From assembly GCF_003332305.1 (NCBI RefSeq), contig NZ_QOIO01000001.1:210749-274748 (forward strand): a DNA stretch of 64,000 bases, given 5' to 3'. The notes under the pieces are model-generated. The model was not told the origin of the DNA. It made no database searches and saw only the letters and a list, made by a program, of their open reading frames with translations. Position 1 is the stretch's first letter. Each line of letters begins with the position of its first letter. The position numbers and the translations under genes were made by a program. This DNA is from Microvirga aerophila (GTDB taxonomy: Bacteria > Pseudomonadota > Alphaproteobacteria > Rhizobiales > Beijerinckiaceae). This document shows positions 45,414 through 54,566 of the stretch, piece by piece.

Positions 45414-46370
45414 ATGGCAATGATCCCGACCTATGCTCTCTATGGAGAGCTCAACGACAATCTCAGTGCTGACTGGGTCCATTGCGAAACGATCCAGTCG
45501 CGCAGCCGGTTGCACAATTACGAGATCCAGCCCCATCGCCACGAGAGCCTGTTTCAGATCCTCCACCTGACCGAGGGGCAGGCGGATGTCGTCATCGATG
45601 GCAGGCGGAGCACGGTCCATGCGCCTTGCATCCTGACCCTGCCCCCTGCAGTGGTCCACGGTTACAGGTTCTCGCCCAATGTGGCCGGAACGGTGCTGAC
45701 CCTGTTGGACAGGAGCCTTGCCGATGTTCTTGATGCAGAGGACGGGATCGAAGACACGTTTCAGCAGGTGCAGCTCGTTGCCCTAGGAGAGCACCCTGAC
45801 GTCGCCCGAGGCGTGGAGGCTGACATCAGCGTGATTGCGGCCGAATTCGCAAACCGGGCTCCAGGCCGTCTCGGCATCATTAAGGCGCGGCTGACGCTCG
45901 TCCTTATCGGCCTGCACCGCATGAAGCGACTTACTCTTCAGGCCCAACCTGGCCAAGGCGACAGAAGCCGCCATCACGCCATGCGCTTCCGCCAACTCGT
46001 CGATCAGGATTTTCGCGCCCACAAGCCCCTCGAACTCTATGCGGAGAGGCTGGGTCTCACCCCGACCCATCTCAACAGGATCTGCCGGGAGCATCTGGGC
46101 GACACGGCTCTCGGAGTCATTCATCAGCGCATTGTTCTGGAAGCCAAGCGCTATCTGACCTTCACGTCCATGAGCGCCAAGGAAGTGGCGCTTTCCCTAA
46201 GCTTCGACGATCCGTCGTATTTCACGCGCTTCTTCAAGCATAAGACCGGTCTATCGCCGCTCACGTTCCGCGCCCTGCAGAAAGCCACCATCGCTCATTC
46301 GGGGACATCTCAAACGGATGAACCGTTGCCGCACGATTCACGTTCCCTCATCAAAGGAGACCGACCATGA
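45414..46370 (+). CDS. pobR: PobR-like AraC-family activator
   Basis: AraC/XylS regulator predicted to activate pobA in response to 4-hydroxybenzoate. 318 residues: N-terminal cupin sensor (HRHESLFQILHLTEGQADVVIDG, read in parts, about 42-65) and C-terminal double helix-turn-helix (about 195-300) with LYAERLGLTPTHLNRICRE and AKEVALSLSFDDPSYFTRFFKHKTGLSP. Divergent orientation to pobA is the classic arrangement. The stop overlaps the start of a zinc-finger miniprotein (ATGA). Inducer assignment is by context. Confidence 0.9.
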   Translation: MAMIPTYALYGELNDNLSADWVHCETIQSRSRLHNYEIQPHRHESLFQILHLTEGQADVVIDGRRSTVHAPCILTLPPAVVHGYRFSPNVAGTVLTLLDRSLADVLDAEDGIEDTFQQVQLVALGEHPDVARGVEADISVIAAEFANRAPGRLGIIKARLTLVLIGLHRMKRLTLQAQPGQGDRSRHHAMRFRQLVDQDFRAHKPLELYAERLGLTPTHLNRICREHLGDTALGVIHQRIVLEAKRYLTFTSMSAKEVALSLSFDDPSYFTRFFKHKTGLSPLTFRALQKATIAHSGTSQTDEPLPHDSRSLIKGDRP

Positions 46371-46534
46371 CAGAGACGGAGCGAAAGAACCCGGGCGATG
46401 AAGACGTGCCCGGAACGTCTCAGACGGGAGACGATATCTGCCCCACCTGCAACGGTTCCGGGAATCTGCAGCAAAAGCCCTGTCCGGATTGTGGAGGCAG
46501 CGGAAAGATTACCGTGATCGTCGGCGATGCCTGA
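46367..46534 (+). CDS. DnaJ-type zinc-finger miniprotein (55 aa)
   Basis: Very short gene translationally coupled to pobR: the ATG overlaps the pobR TGA and has AAAGGAG at ideal spacing inside pobR. The product has two CxxCxGxG modules, CPTCNGSG (Cys25, Cys28) and CPDCGGSG (Cys39, Cys42), as in the zinc centre of DnaJ, preceded by a charged 24-residue tail. There is no J domain. It likely folds around one zinc ion. Role unknown; the coupling suggests a link to PobR or to aromatic metabolism, or a general redox/chaperone accessory. Confidence 0.8.
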   Translation: MTETERKNPGDEDVPGTSQTGDDICPTCNGSGNLQQKPCPDCGGSGKITVIVGDA

Positions 46535-46554
46535 AGCTTGCCATCAACCCATCC

Positions 46555-47622
46555 TCACGGCTGCGCTTGATGCGCCACGAAGGTGAGGCCTTCCAGAAGG
46601 GCGTTGGCCTTGCTCAATGCCGCGCCAGTCGCGATTGCCATCTGGGGCAGGACCATCCACTCAAGGGTCCATGCCGCACCGGACCGCTCGTTCTCGTGCA
46701 CAAGGGCCTGGTGGAGAGTACCAAGCATGCCTGCATTGAAGCGCGCAAGCGTCACGAGAACTTCGGCCGGAACCGGATTGGACTTGTGAGGCATAGCCGA
46801 TGAGCCGCCACCCGTGGCGAGGCGTACCTCGCCAACTTCGTTCTGCGTCATCAAGGCGACGTCCTGACCGATCTTGCCGAGGGTCCCGGACGCGAGGGAA
46901 AGCCAGGCCCCGAACTCGCCGATGCGATCTCGCTGGGAATGCCATGAGGGCACAAAGCCAAGCCCAAGCCGCTCGGCCATGCCATCCGCGATCGCATCAC
47001 CGTGTTGCTTCAGTTCTCCGCGCGTCCCGACCGGACCACCCAGTTGCAGCACCAGCAGGCGCGGCTGGAGTTGCTGCAATAAATCCCTGAGCCGCTCGAT
47101 GGGTTGTAGCCATGTGTCGATCTTGTCGGCGGCCGTGAACGGAAGCGCCTGCTGCATCCGCGTATGGGCCATCAGGCGGATTTCACCGTCGCGGGCCTTC
47201 AATGCCCCGAGGGAGTGGACGAGTGCGTTCAAGCGGTGGAGATAGATTTGCGTCAGATCCTTCAGGCGCAGGATCAATCCCGTGTCGATGATGTCCTGGC
47301 TCGTTGCACCGACATGGACAGACTTGGCGTGAGTCTCGCCGACAGCGGCGCGGAGCTGCTTCACGAATTCCGGGACGATCACTCCGTCCTGTGCGAGCCC
47401 TTGGGCAAGCCGGGACCAATCCGGCTGGAAGTTCCGGCACGCCTCCGAAATCCGGCTTGCAGCCGCGCTCTCGATGAGACCAACCTCCGCCTCGGCGTCC
47501 GCAAGAGCCTCCTCGACCTGCAGCATAGCGCGCAGTTCGGCCTCATTCGAAAAAAATGCAGACGCTTCCTCATCGCCGATGAGGGATTGCAGGAGCGGAG
47601 AGGATAGCGGTTCAGTCGTCAT
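46555..47622 (-). CDS. pcaB: PcaB, 3-carboxy-cis,cis-muconate cycloisomerase
   Basis: Fumarase/aspartase-superfamily enzyme that lactonises 3-carboxymuconate, the PcaHG product. 355 residues. The superfamily signature GGGSSAMPHKSNPVPAEV is present, with HVGATSQDIIDTGLILRL and HTRMQQALPFT. It is shorter than the 450-residue Pseudomonas form but normal for Hyphomicrobiales PcaB. Last gene of the long liv-pca operon, 12 nt after pcaF, and ends 20 nt from the convergent miniprotein gene. Confidence 0.94.
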   Translation of the reverse strand: MTTEPLSSPLLQSLIGDEEASAFFSNEAELRAMLQVEEALADAEAEVGLIESAAASRISEACRNFQPDWSRLAQGLAQDGVIVPEFVKQLRAAVGETHAKSVHVGATSQDIIDTGLILRLKDLTQIYLHRLNALVHSLGALKARDGEIRLMAHTRMQQALPFTAADKIDTWLQPIERLRDLLQQLQPRLLVLQLGGPVGTRGELKQHGDAIADGMAERLGLGFVPSWHSQRDRIGEFGAWLSLASGTLGKIGQDVALMTQNEVGEVRLATGGGSSAMPHKSNPVPAEVLVTLARFNAGMLGTLHQALVHENERSGAAWTLEWMVLPQMAIATGAALSKANALLEGLTFVAHQAQP

Positions 47623-47634
47623 CCGATGAGCCCT

Positions 47635-48840
47635 CTAGACGGCCTCGAGGGCGATTGAAATGCCCTGCCCGACCCCGACGCACATGGTGGCCAATGCCCG
47701 CTTCTTCCTCGAAAGCTTGAGCTCCAAGGCCGCTGTGCCGGTGATCCGCGCACCAGACATGCCGAGCGGGTGTCCGAGCGCAATGGCGCCGCCATTGGGA
47801 TTCACGTGCTCCGCGTCCTCCGGCACGCCGAGTTCGCGCAGGACCGCGATGCCTTGGCTGGCAAACGCCTCGTTCAGCTCGATGACGTCGAAATCCGTTG
47901 GCTTCAACCCGAGGCGGGCGCAGAGCTTCTTGGTGGCCGGCGCCGGGCCGATTCCCATGATGCGCGGCTCGACGCCGGCGGCAGCTCCGCCGACGACCCT
48001 TGCGATCGGTTCGAGGCCGTACTTCCGCACGGCCTCTTCCGATGCAATGATGAGAGCGGCCGAGCCATCGTTGACGCCGGAAGCGTTGCCAGCTGTCACC
48101 GTTCCATCCCTGCGGAATGGTGTCGACAGTTTAGCAAGCCCCTCCAGTGTCGTGTCGGCTCGGGGATGCTCGTCTTTGTCGATGACGGCAGGGTCGCCCT
48201 TTCGCTTCGGGATCGAGACCGGGACAATCTCCTTGGCGAAGCGGCCATTGGCTTGAGCCGCGCCTGCCTTCTTCTGGGACCGAACGGCAAACGCATCCTG
48301 GTCCGCCCGGGAGATCTGGAACTCTTCGGCCACGTTCTCGCCGGTTTCGGGCATGGAATCGACGCCGTACTGAGTCTTCATCAGCGGATTAATGAAGCGC
48401 CAGCCGATGGTGGTGTCATAAATTTCGGCCGCGCGTGAGAAGGCCGATTCCGCTTTCGGCATTACGAAAGGCGCACGCGACATGGACTCCACACCGCCGG
48501 CGATCATCAGCTCCGCCTCCCCTGCCTTGATCGCGCGAGCGGCCGCGATCACCGCATCCATTCCGGAGCCGCAGAGCCGGTTGATGGTCGTGCCGGGAAT
48601 CGAGCCGGGAAGACCGGCGAGCAGCAGGGACATGCGGGCGACGTTGCGATTGTCCTCACCCGCCTGGTTGGCGCAGCCGTAGATCAAGTCGTCAACGGCC
48701 TCGAAGTCGACATTCGGCAAGCGTTCCATAAGAGCTTTCAGCGGGACTGCTCCAAGATCATCGGTGCGGACACCGGAGAGCGAGCCGCCGTAGCGACCGA
48801 TGGGAGTGCGGACATAGGCGCAGATATAAGCCTCGGACAT
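47635..48840 (-). CDS. pcaF: PcaF, beta-ketoadipyl-CoA thiolase
   Basis: Cleaves 3-oxoadipyl-CoA to succinyl-CoA and acetyl-CoA. 401 residues from ATG 48840, one nt after the pcaJ stop; open frame beyond that lies in pcaJ. Thiolase motifs: nucleophile in NRLCGSGMDAV (Cys near 90), GGVESMSRAPFV, NPNGGAIALGHPLGMSGAR (His) and ATMCVGVGQGISI (Cys). The YVRTPIGRYGGSLSGVR start matches PcaF rather than PhaA. Confidence 0.95.
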   Translation of the reverse strand: MSEAYICAYVRTPIGRYGGSLSGVRTDDLGAVPLKALMERLPNVDFEAVDDLIYGCANQAGEDNRNVARMSLLLAGLPGSIPGTTINRLCGSGMDAVIAAARAIKAGEAELMIAGGVESMSRAPFVMPKAESAFSRAAEIYDTTIGWRFINPLMKTQYGVDSMPETGENVAEEFQISRADQDAFAVRSQKKAGAAQANGRFAKEIVPVSIPKRKGDPAVIDKDEHPRADTTLEGLAKLSTPFRRDGTVTAGNASGVNDGSAALIIASEEAVRKYGLEPIARVVGGAAAGVEPRIMGIGPAPATKKLCARLGLKPTDFDVIELNEAFASQGIAVLRELGVPEDAEHVNPNGGAIALGHPLGMSGARITGTAALELKLSRKKRALATMCVGVGQGISIALEAV

Positions 48841-48841
48841 C

Positions 48842-49621
48842 TTAGACTCCCTTCTTGCCGCCGTGGGCTCTCTCGGTTCGCGCCTGGAGATCGCGCAAGG
48901 TCGACAGCTCAAGTTCGGATGGAGGCGGGGTTTCCTCGACGTTATCGGCAAACCGCACCTTCCAGCCGCACGTCTCCTGAACCTGTTCCCTTGTCACCCC
49001 CGGATGCATGGACACAACGGTGAATTCCTTTGTGTCTGGATCCGGCTTCCAAGTCGCCAGATCCGTAATCAGGAGGGTTGGACCCTTGGTGTCGATGCCA
49101 AGTCGTTGCCGGTGATCGCCGCCGTCCCCGTGACCGAAGGAGGTGTAGAAGTCGATCTTCTCCACCATGCCGCGGGTCGACTGCTTCATAGTGATATAGA
49201 CCTCCTTGCAGGAGGTGGCGATTTCAGGAGCCCCGCCGCCGCCGGGCAGGCGGACCTTGGGGTGGTTGTAATCGCCGATCACCGTGGTGTTGATATTGCC
49301 GAAGCGGTCCAACTGAGCTGCACCTAGAAACCCGATGGAGATGCGCCCGCCCTGCAGCCAGTAGCGGAACATTTCCGGTACCGGCACAGTGGACACGGCG
49401 GTCTCGCAGAGCTCGCCGTCGCCAATGGACAGCGGAAGAACCTCGGGCGCGGTGCCAATGGTGCCGCTCTCGTAGATCAAGGTGATGTCGGGTGCGTGGG
49501 TCAGCCGCGCCACGTTGCAGGCCGCTGACGGCGCGCCGATCCCGACGAAGCACACATCATCGTTGGAGAGCGCGCGGGCGGCCGCAATGGTCATCATCTC
49601 GGTGGGAGTAAAGCCGGACAT
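48842..49621 (-). CDS. pcaJ: PcaJ, 3-oxoadipate CoA-transferase subunit B
   Basis: Beta subunit of succinyl-CoA:3-oxoadipate CoA-transferase, 259 residues. Family features: NDDVCFVGIGAPSAACNVARL, the catalytic-Glu segment LIYESGTIG, and LGAAQLDRFGNINTTVIGDY. Lies 9 nt after pcaI. A 25-residue charged C-terminus extends beyond the core. Confidence 0.93.
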   Translation of the reverse strand: MSGFTPTEMMTIAAARALSNDDVCFVGIGAPSAACNVARLTHAPDITLIYESGTIGTAPEVLPLSIGDGELCETAVSTVPVPEMFRYWLQGGRISIGFLGAAQLDRFGNINTTVIGDYNHPKVRLPGGGGAPEIATSCKEVYITMKQSTRGMVEKIDFYTSFGHGDGGDHRQRLGIDTKGPTLLITDLATWKPDPDTKEFTVVSMHPGVTREQVQETCGWKVRFADNVEETPPPSELELSTLRDLQARTERAHGGKKGV

Positions 49622-49630
49622 TTATTTTTC

Positions 49631-50476
49631 TCACAATCCCTGTACGCGGGCAGCAAAGACTTCCGGGCCGACATTCAACACGTTGTCCTTCATCCACTGG
49701 GCGAAGAGGTCACGGTCAGCGGAAATCTTGTCCCACTCGAGATAATTGGCGTTGTCGCGATCGTAGTAGCCGTGCGTGTAGGACGGATGCGCGCCGCCCG
49801 GCACATGAACGATGGATGTGACGGTCCAGTGCGGGAGGATGCACAGGTTCGGATGCAGATCGTCGAAATCGTCCACGATCTCCTCCACCGTCACCACGGC
49901 GCGCTTGGCCGAAAGCACAGCCTCCTTCTGCACGCCCACGATGCCCTCGACCAGAACCTCGCCACGCTTGCTGGCCTTCTGGGCATGAATGAATGTGACA
50001 TCCGGGCGGTGGGCCGGGACAGCCGCGAGTTCCTCGCCGGTGAACGGACAAGTCACGCTCTTGATCGCGGGGTTGACCTCCTTGAGGCCCGCGCCGCGAT
50101 AACCGCGGAAGACCGCGCACGGCAGGCCCGCAGCCCCGGCCTCATAGGCGTTCGCCATAGCGGCGTGGCTGTGCTCCACGGTTTCGATGGAACGGGGCCA
50201 GCTGTTCTCGATGGCGTCACGCATGCGGCGCAGAAGACCCACGCCAGGGTTGCCCGCGTAGGAGAAGATGACCTTCCTGGCGAGGCCCATGCCGATCATC
50301 TGATCATAGATGATGTCCGGCGTCATGCGGATCAGCGTCAGGTCCTTACGTCCCTGGCGGATCACTTCGTGAGCGGCCGCATGAGGGATGAGGTGGGTGA
50401 AGCCTTCGAAGGCGACGGTATCGCCGTCGCGGAGGTTCTCTGCGACAGCCTCTTGGAGGCTCTGAAACTTGGCCAT
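49631..50476 (-). CDS. pcaI: PcaI, 3-oxoadipate CoA-transferase subunit A
   Basis: Alpha subunit of the CoA-transferase, 281 residues. GDTVAFEGFTHLIPHAAAHEVIRQG and KVIFSYAGNPGVGLLRRMRDAIE are typical of the glutaconate-like CoA-transferase alpha fold used by soil alphaproteobacterial PcaI. Sits 20 nt after pcaG and before pcaJ. Confidence 0.92.
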   Translation of the reverse strand: MAKFQSLQEAVAENLRDGDTVAFEGFTHLIPHAAAHEVIRQGRKDLTLIRMTPDIIYDQMIGMGLARKVIFSYAGNPGVGLLRRMRDAIENSWPRSIETVEHSHAAMANAYEAGAAGLPCAVFRGYRGAGLKEVNPAIKSVTCPFTGEELAAVPAHRPDVTFIHAQKASKRGEVLVEGIVGVQKEAVLSAKRAVVTVEEIVDDFDDLHPNLCILPHWTVTSIVHVPGGAHPSYTHGYYDRDNANYLEWDKISADRDLFAQWMKDNVLNVGPEVFAARVQGL

Positions 50477-50496
50477 GATACGCTTTCAGGTAACCA

Positions 50497-51123
50497 TTAA
50501 ATATCGAAGAAAACAGTTTCCTTCTCACCCTGCAGATGGATGTCGAAGGTGTAGGTCGGCAGCCCCTTTTCCTCGGTCCGCGTGGCGATCAGGGTTGGCA
50601 CTCGGGCCTTGTGGGCGATCCTGGAAAGAACCGGGCATTCTGCGTTGGCAGCTTCTTCGTCGCTAAAATACATCCGCGTGTGGAGGCCGACATTGATGCC
50701 TCGTGCAACGATCCAAACGGTGATGTGCGGGGCCATCAGGCGTCCGTCCTTATAGGGTACACGGCCCGGCTTGATCGTCTCGAAGCGGTATTCGCCGGTC
50801 GCCCCATCCGCTGGCTGGCGTCCCCAGCCGACGAAGTTCGGATCGGCCCGCCCGCGCCGCTCCTGCGGGCTGTTGTAGAGCCCATCCGCATCGGCTTGCC
50901 ATATTTCGATCAGCGCATCCTTCAGTGGGTCGCCTACGCCGTCATAGACATGCCCCTTGATGACGACGCGCTCGCCCTTCGTCTCGGGACCGACAAGCAC
51001 GAGCCCCAGATCCTCGTTCCACACACCCGTGATCTCGACCCAGTTCGGGTTCGTGCCGATATGCACGTAGGGGCCGGCGGTCTGGGATGGCGATTCCTTG
51101 AGGCGGGTCAGCTTCTGGGTCAT
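50497..51123 (-). CDS. pcaG: PcaG, protocatechuate 3,4-dioxygenase alpha subunit
   Basis: Non-catalytic-iron subunit of the intradiol dioxygenase heteromer, 208 residues. SQTAGPYVHIGTNPNW at the N-terminus, KDALIEIWQADADGLYNSP and APHITVWIVARGINVGLHTRMYFSDE match PcaG. The ATG shares one base with the pcaH stop. Confidence 0.95.
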   Translation of the reverse strand: MTQKLTRLKESPSQTAGPYVHIGTNPNWVEITGVWNEDLGLVLVGPETKGERVVIKGHVYDGVGDPLKDALIEIWQADADGLYNSPQERRGRADPNFVGWGRQPADGATGEYRFETIKPGRVPYKDGRLMAPHITVWIVARGINVGLHTRMYFSDEEAANAECPVLSRIAHKARVPTLIATRTEEKGLPTYTFDIHLQGEKETVFFDI

Positions 51124-51848
51124 CAGTTCCCCTCCATCCGATTCTCGAACATCGTCGAGCGGCGGCCGCGAAGGACGATGTCGAATTTATACGCGAGCGA
51201 GTCCATCGGCAGCGTGTTCTCACGGTCGAGCGCCGCAACGAGCTGCTCGATGGCAGTCTTGTCAGGGATGGTCGCTACAATGGGATCCTGCCAGATCATC
51301 GGATCGCCCTCGAAATACATCTGCGTGATCAGGCGCTGTGCGAAAGCGTGTCCGAAGACCGAGAAGTGGATATGGGCCGGCCGCCAATCGTTGACGCCAT
51401 TAGGCCAAGGGTAGGCGCCAGGCTTGATGGTTCTGAACCAGAAGCGTCCGTCCTCGTCCGTGATGGCTCGCCCGCAACCGCCGAAGTTCGGATCGATGGC
51501 GGCGAGATAGGTTTCCTTCTTGTGACGATAGCGCCCGCCCGCATTGGCCTGCCAGAACTCCAGCAAGGCTCCAGGAACCGGACGGGCATTCTCGTCCAGC
51601 ACGCGACCATAGACGACAATCCTCTGGCCGATCGGATCGCCGGTCTTGGCGTAGTTGCGGATGAGATCGTTATCCAGCGGTCCGATCTTGTCGTGCCCGA
51701 AAACCGGCCCGGTCAATTCGGAGATCGTGTTCTCAAGCGACAGGAGCGGCTGCTGCGGGGAGCGCAGCACGGTTGTCTTATAGGGTGCCGAGAAAGCAGG
51801 CGGATGCCAGCTCCGGTCGCGCTGATAGAAAGTTCCTTGATCCACCAT
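51123..51848 (-). CDS. pcaH: PcaH, protocatechuate 3,4-dioxygenase beta subunit
   Basis: Fe(III) subunit that opens the protocatechuate ring to 3-carboxy-cis,cis-muconate. 241 residues from ATG 51848, which has an excellent AGGAGG site. Iron-ligand region: Tyr in GRYRHKKETYLAAIDPNFGG and YPWPNGVNDWRPAHIHFSVFG (Tyr, His, His). Open frame further upstream overlaps pcaC and is not used. Confidence 0.96.
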   Translation of the reverse strand: MVDQGTFYQRDRSWHPPAFSAPYKTTVLRSPQQPLLSLENTISELTGPVFGHDKIGPLDNDLIRNYAKTGDPIGQRIVVYGRVLDENARPVPGALLEFWQANAGGRYRHKKETYLAAIDPNFGGCGRAITDEDGRFWFRTIKPGAYPWPNGVNDWRPAHIHFSVFGHAFAQRLITQMYFEGDPMIWQDPIVATIPDKTAIEQLVAALDRENTLPMDSLAYKFDIVLRGRRSTMFENRMEGN

Positions 51849-51901
51849 GTTTCCTCCTCTGGAACCCCACCCCGAGATAGCGGAGGCTCCGTTCGTCCGG
51901 G

Positions 51902-52309
51902 TTACTGTCCGGGCTCCGGATCGGCTTCCATTTCGGCCAAAGTCTTCTTGACGATCTTGATGGCGTGGTTGGCCGCGGGAACGCCTGCATAGACGGCCAC
52001 GTGCAACAACGCCTCCTTGATATCTTCCTTGGTCGCGCGGGTGTTGCGGGTCGCACGGACATGCATGGCGACCTCGTCGTCCTGCCCGAGGGCCGCCAGG
52101 AGCGCGATGGTCACGATGGAGCGCTCGCGCTTGGTGAAGCCCGGACGCGACCACACGGAGCCCCAGGCCCCCTCTGTGATGAAGGTCTGGAAGTCTGCAT
52201 CAAATTCCGTCATCTGGGCGCTTGCCCGGTCTACATGCGCGTCGCCCAGTACCTGGCGGCGAACCACCATTCCTGCCTTGTAGCGCTCGCTCTGGTGCTT
52301 CTCAGACAA
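51902..52309 (-). CDS. pcaC: PcaC, 4-carboxymuconolactone decarboxylase (TTG start)
   Basis: AhpD-fold decarboxylase giving 3-oxoadipate enol-lactone, 135 residues. Family motifs: WSRPGFTKRERSIVTIALLAALGQ, EVAMHVRATRNTRATKEDIKEALLHVAVYAGVPAANHAI (read in parts). The start is TTG at 52309, six bases after a perfect AGGAGG and 8 nt inside the end of pcaD; other in-frame ATGs are either deep in pcaD or well inside the domain. Separate from PcaD, unlike the PcaL fusions of actinobacteria. Confidence 0.93.
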   Translation of the reverse strand: MSEKHQSERYKAGMVVRRQVLGDAHVDRASAQMTEFDADFQTFITEGAWGSVWSRPGFTKRERSIVTIALLAALGQDDEVAMHVRATRNTRATKEDIKEALLHVAVYAGVPAANHAIKIVKKTLAEMEADPEPGQ

Positions 52310-53096
52310 GTCCCACCTCCTGAAGATGCCGGTTGATGAGCTTCGACAGCACTGCCGGTTGCTCGACACAGGGGATATGACCTGCCGACTCGATGAGCTC
52401 GAAGTGCGCGTTCGGGATCAGGCCTGCCGTATGCCGCACGAGATCCGGCGGCGTCGAACCATCCTGATCGCCCGCGACGCACAAGGTCGGCGCGGCAATG
52501 CGCCCTGCATCCATGGTCAGATCCGCATCACGGATCGACGCGCAGGTTCCCGTATAGCCATGAGCAGGGGTGCGAACCAACATGTTCCGCCAACCGGCGC
52601 AGGCCTCGGCCTTGTCACGACGAAACGAGGGCGTGAACCAGCGTTGCAGCACGCCTTCGACGACAGCCTCGATGCCGCCGTTCTCGACCGCTGCAATCCG
52701 CTCGGCCCAGGTTTCCGGGGTGCCAATCTTTGCCGCCGTACAGCAGAGGGTCAGGGCCAGGACACGCTCCGGCGCGCGCACCGCAATGCGTTGCCCGATC
52801 ATGCCTCCGACGGACAGGCCCACGAAAGCGGCGCGATCGACCGTTAGAAGATCGAGCAGCGCCAGAAGATCATCAACATGATCATCGATCGTGTAGGGCG
52901 CGGGCGGCGCATCAGACAAACCATGCCCCCGCTCGTCGTAGAGAACGACACGAAAACGATCGAGGAACGCCGGCACGATGTCCTGCCAGATGCGGAAATC
53001 GCTTCCAAGGGAATTCACGAAGACAAGAGCCGGGCCATCGGGATTTCCAAGAACCTGATAGTGAAGAACGATGCCGTTTGCGCGTGCGAATGCCAT
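52302..53096 (-). CDS. pcaD: PcaD, 3-oxoadipate enol-lactonase
   Basis: Alpha/beta hydrolase that opens the enol-lactone to 3-oxoadipate, 264 residues. Nucleophile elbow GLSVGGMIGQ (Ser near 97), oxyanion NSLGSDFRIWQ, YDERGHGLSD, and late Asp/His in GDQDGSTPPDLV and AGHIPCVEQP. First pca gene after the transporter, 8 nt from livF. Confidence 0.95.
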   Translation of the reverse strand: MAFARANGIVLHYQVLGNPDGPALVFVNSLGSDFRIWQDIVPAFLDRFRVVLYDERGHGLSDAPPAPYTIDDHVDDLLALLDLLTVDRAAFVGLSVGGMIGQRIAVRAPERVLALTLCCTAAKIGTPETWAERIAAVENGGIEAVVEGVLQRWFTPSFRRDKAEACAGWRNMLVRTPAHGYTGTCASIRDADLTMDAGRIAAPTLCVAGDQDGSTPPDLVRHTAGLIPNAHFELIESAGHIPCVEQPAVLSKLINRHLQEVGLV

Positions 53097-53104
53097 GTTT
53101 GAAC

Positions 53105-53827
53105 TCAGTGCAAGGAGCCGACGCCGATATAATGCTCGACCAGGGAATGATCGGACCGAAGCGCCTCGCTTGATCCCTGCCAGACGATCTGCCCGCGCTC
53201 GAGGATGAGGACGGATTCGGCGAAGTCGAGAGCGCTCTCCAGGCGCTGCTCCACGAGCAGGATGGTCATTTCACCGCTCGCCGCAAGGCGCGTGAACGCA
53301 GCCATGAGCTCATCGCAGATGACCGGAGCCAGGCCCTCAAGGGGCTCATCGAGGAGCAGAACCGAAGGGCGCCCGAGGATCGTGCGGGCTGTGGAGAGCA
53401 TTTGCTGCTCGCCGCCGGATAGCTGCCAGCCCAGGTTTCGTCGTCGCTCGTGAAGCCTCGGAAACATGTCGTAGGCCTCTTGGATCACACTGCGCGGGCG
53501 GTCCTTGATGCCGACGAGCAGGTTCTCCTCAACGGTGAGGGACCGGAAGATGTCGCGCGTCTGGGGCACGAGGCCCACCCCTTTTAGGGCGCGTTCCGAA
53601 CTTTTGTCACCGGCCACATCGTTGCCGTTGACCCTGATCTCGCCTCCATATCGGCGTGTCAGTCCCATGAGGCTGGACAGGAGGGTCGTCTTGCCCATGC
53701 CGTTGCGGCCCAGGATCGAGAGGCGCGAACCGGCAGGCACGGAGAACGAGACGTCTTCCAGCACCACAGTCGGGCCGTAACCGGCGCTCAGGCTGCGGAC
53801 TTCAAGCGACGCTGCGGGCATTGGCAT
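53105..53827 (-). CDS. LivF-type ABC ATPase of the pca-linked importer
   Basis: Branched-chain/aromatic-acid class import ATPase, 240 residues from ATG 53827 (GGGGA upstream; ATG 53821 also possible). GRNGMGKTTLLSSLMG, LSGGEQQMLSTARTIL and LLLDEPLEGLAP are LivF signatures. It overlaps the end of livG by 26 nt. Likely substrate is protocatechuate, 4-hydroxybenzoate or a relative, by operon context. Confidence 0.9.
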   Translation of the reverse strand: MPMPAASLEVRSLSAGYGPTVVLEDVSFSVPAGSRLSILGRNGMGKTTLLSSLMGLTRRYGGEIRVNGNDVAGDKSSERALKGVGLVPQTRDIFRSLTVEENLLVGIKDRPRSVIQEAYDMFPRLHERRRNLGWQLSGGEQQMLSTARTILGRPSVLLLDEPLEGLAPVICDELMAAFTRLAASGEMTILLVEQRLESALDFAESVLILERGQIVWQGSSEALRSDHSLVEHYIGVGSLH

Positions 53828-54566
53828 AATTCCCCAAATAGGCTTCGCGAACCTTGTCGTTGGCGGCGACCTCGAATGGCAGCCCTTCGAAAATAATCTC
53901 ACCCGCGGCCAGTACGACCACACGCTTGGCGAAACGGAACACGAGGTCCATGTCGTGCTCGATCATCAGCACCGCGAGGCTGGGCGGCAGGCGCTCCAGG
54001 GCCTGCTCGATTCGAGGCGTCTCGCTCGACGGCACGCCGGCCGCCGGTTCGTCGAGAAGCAGCACCTTGGGCTTCAAGGCGAGCGCGATGGCAATCTCGA
54101 GAAGACGCTGCTGGCCATAGGCGATCTCTCCGACCTTGCGTCTAGCGACCTCGACGAGGCCCAACGCGCCGAGCAGGCCATGGACCTCATCGGCCACCGT
54201 GGAGTCGCCCGTGAAGCGGCTCAGAATGCGGGATGCCCTGCCCTCGCGCTGCAGCACCGTGAGGGTGACATGCTCTTCCGGCGTCATGTCCGAGAAAAGC
54301 CGTGTGACCTGGAAGGTGCGCACGAGCCCCTTACGCACGCGCCGTACGGCTCCAAGATCCGTGACGTCGTCACCGTTCAGGACGACCCTGCCGGCGCTTG
54401 GCTTGATCTGGCCGGTGACGAGATTCACGAAGGTGGTCTTACCGGCCCCGTTGGGACCAATGAGGGCAAGCCTCTCTCCGGCCGGCATGGCAAGTGAAAT
54501 GTTGCGGCTGACCGCAAGCCCTCCGAAGGACTTGGTCAAGCCCTCGACGCGAAAAAGTTCGCTCAT
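53802..54566 (-). CDS. LivG-type ABC ATPase of the pca-linked importer
   Basis: Second ATPase of the same importer, about 254 residues. [45 protein letters not shown] and EHDMDLVFRFAKRVVVL are LivG-like. In the signature loop the usual LS(Y)GQQR reads IAYGQQR, common in this subfamily. The ATG shares bases with the livM TGA (TGATG). Confidence 0.9.
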   Translation of the reverse strand: MSELFRVEGLTKSFGGLAVSRNISLAMPAGERLALIGPNGAGKTTFVNLVTGQIKPSAGRVVLNGDDVTDLGAVRRVRKGLVRTFQVTRLFSDMTPEEHVTLTVLQREGRASRILSRFTGDSTVADEVHGLLGALGLVEVARRKVGEIAYGQQRLLEIAIALALKPKVLLLDEPAAGVPSSETPRIEQALERLPPSLAVLMIEHDMDLVFRFAKRVVVLAAGEIIFEGLPFEVAANDKVREAYLGNYANARSVA

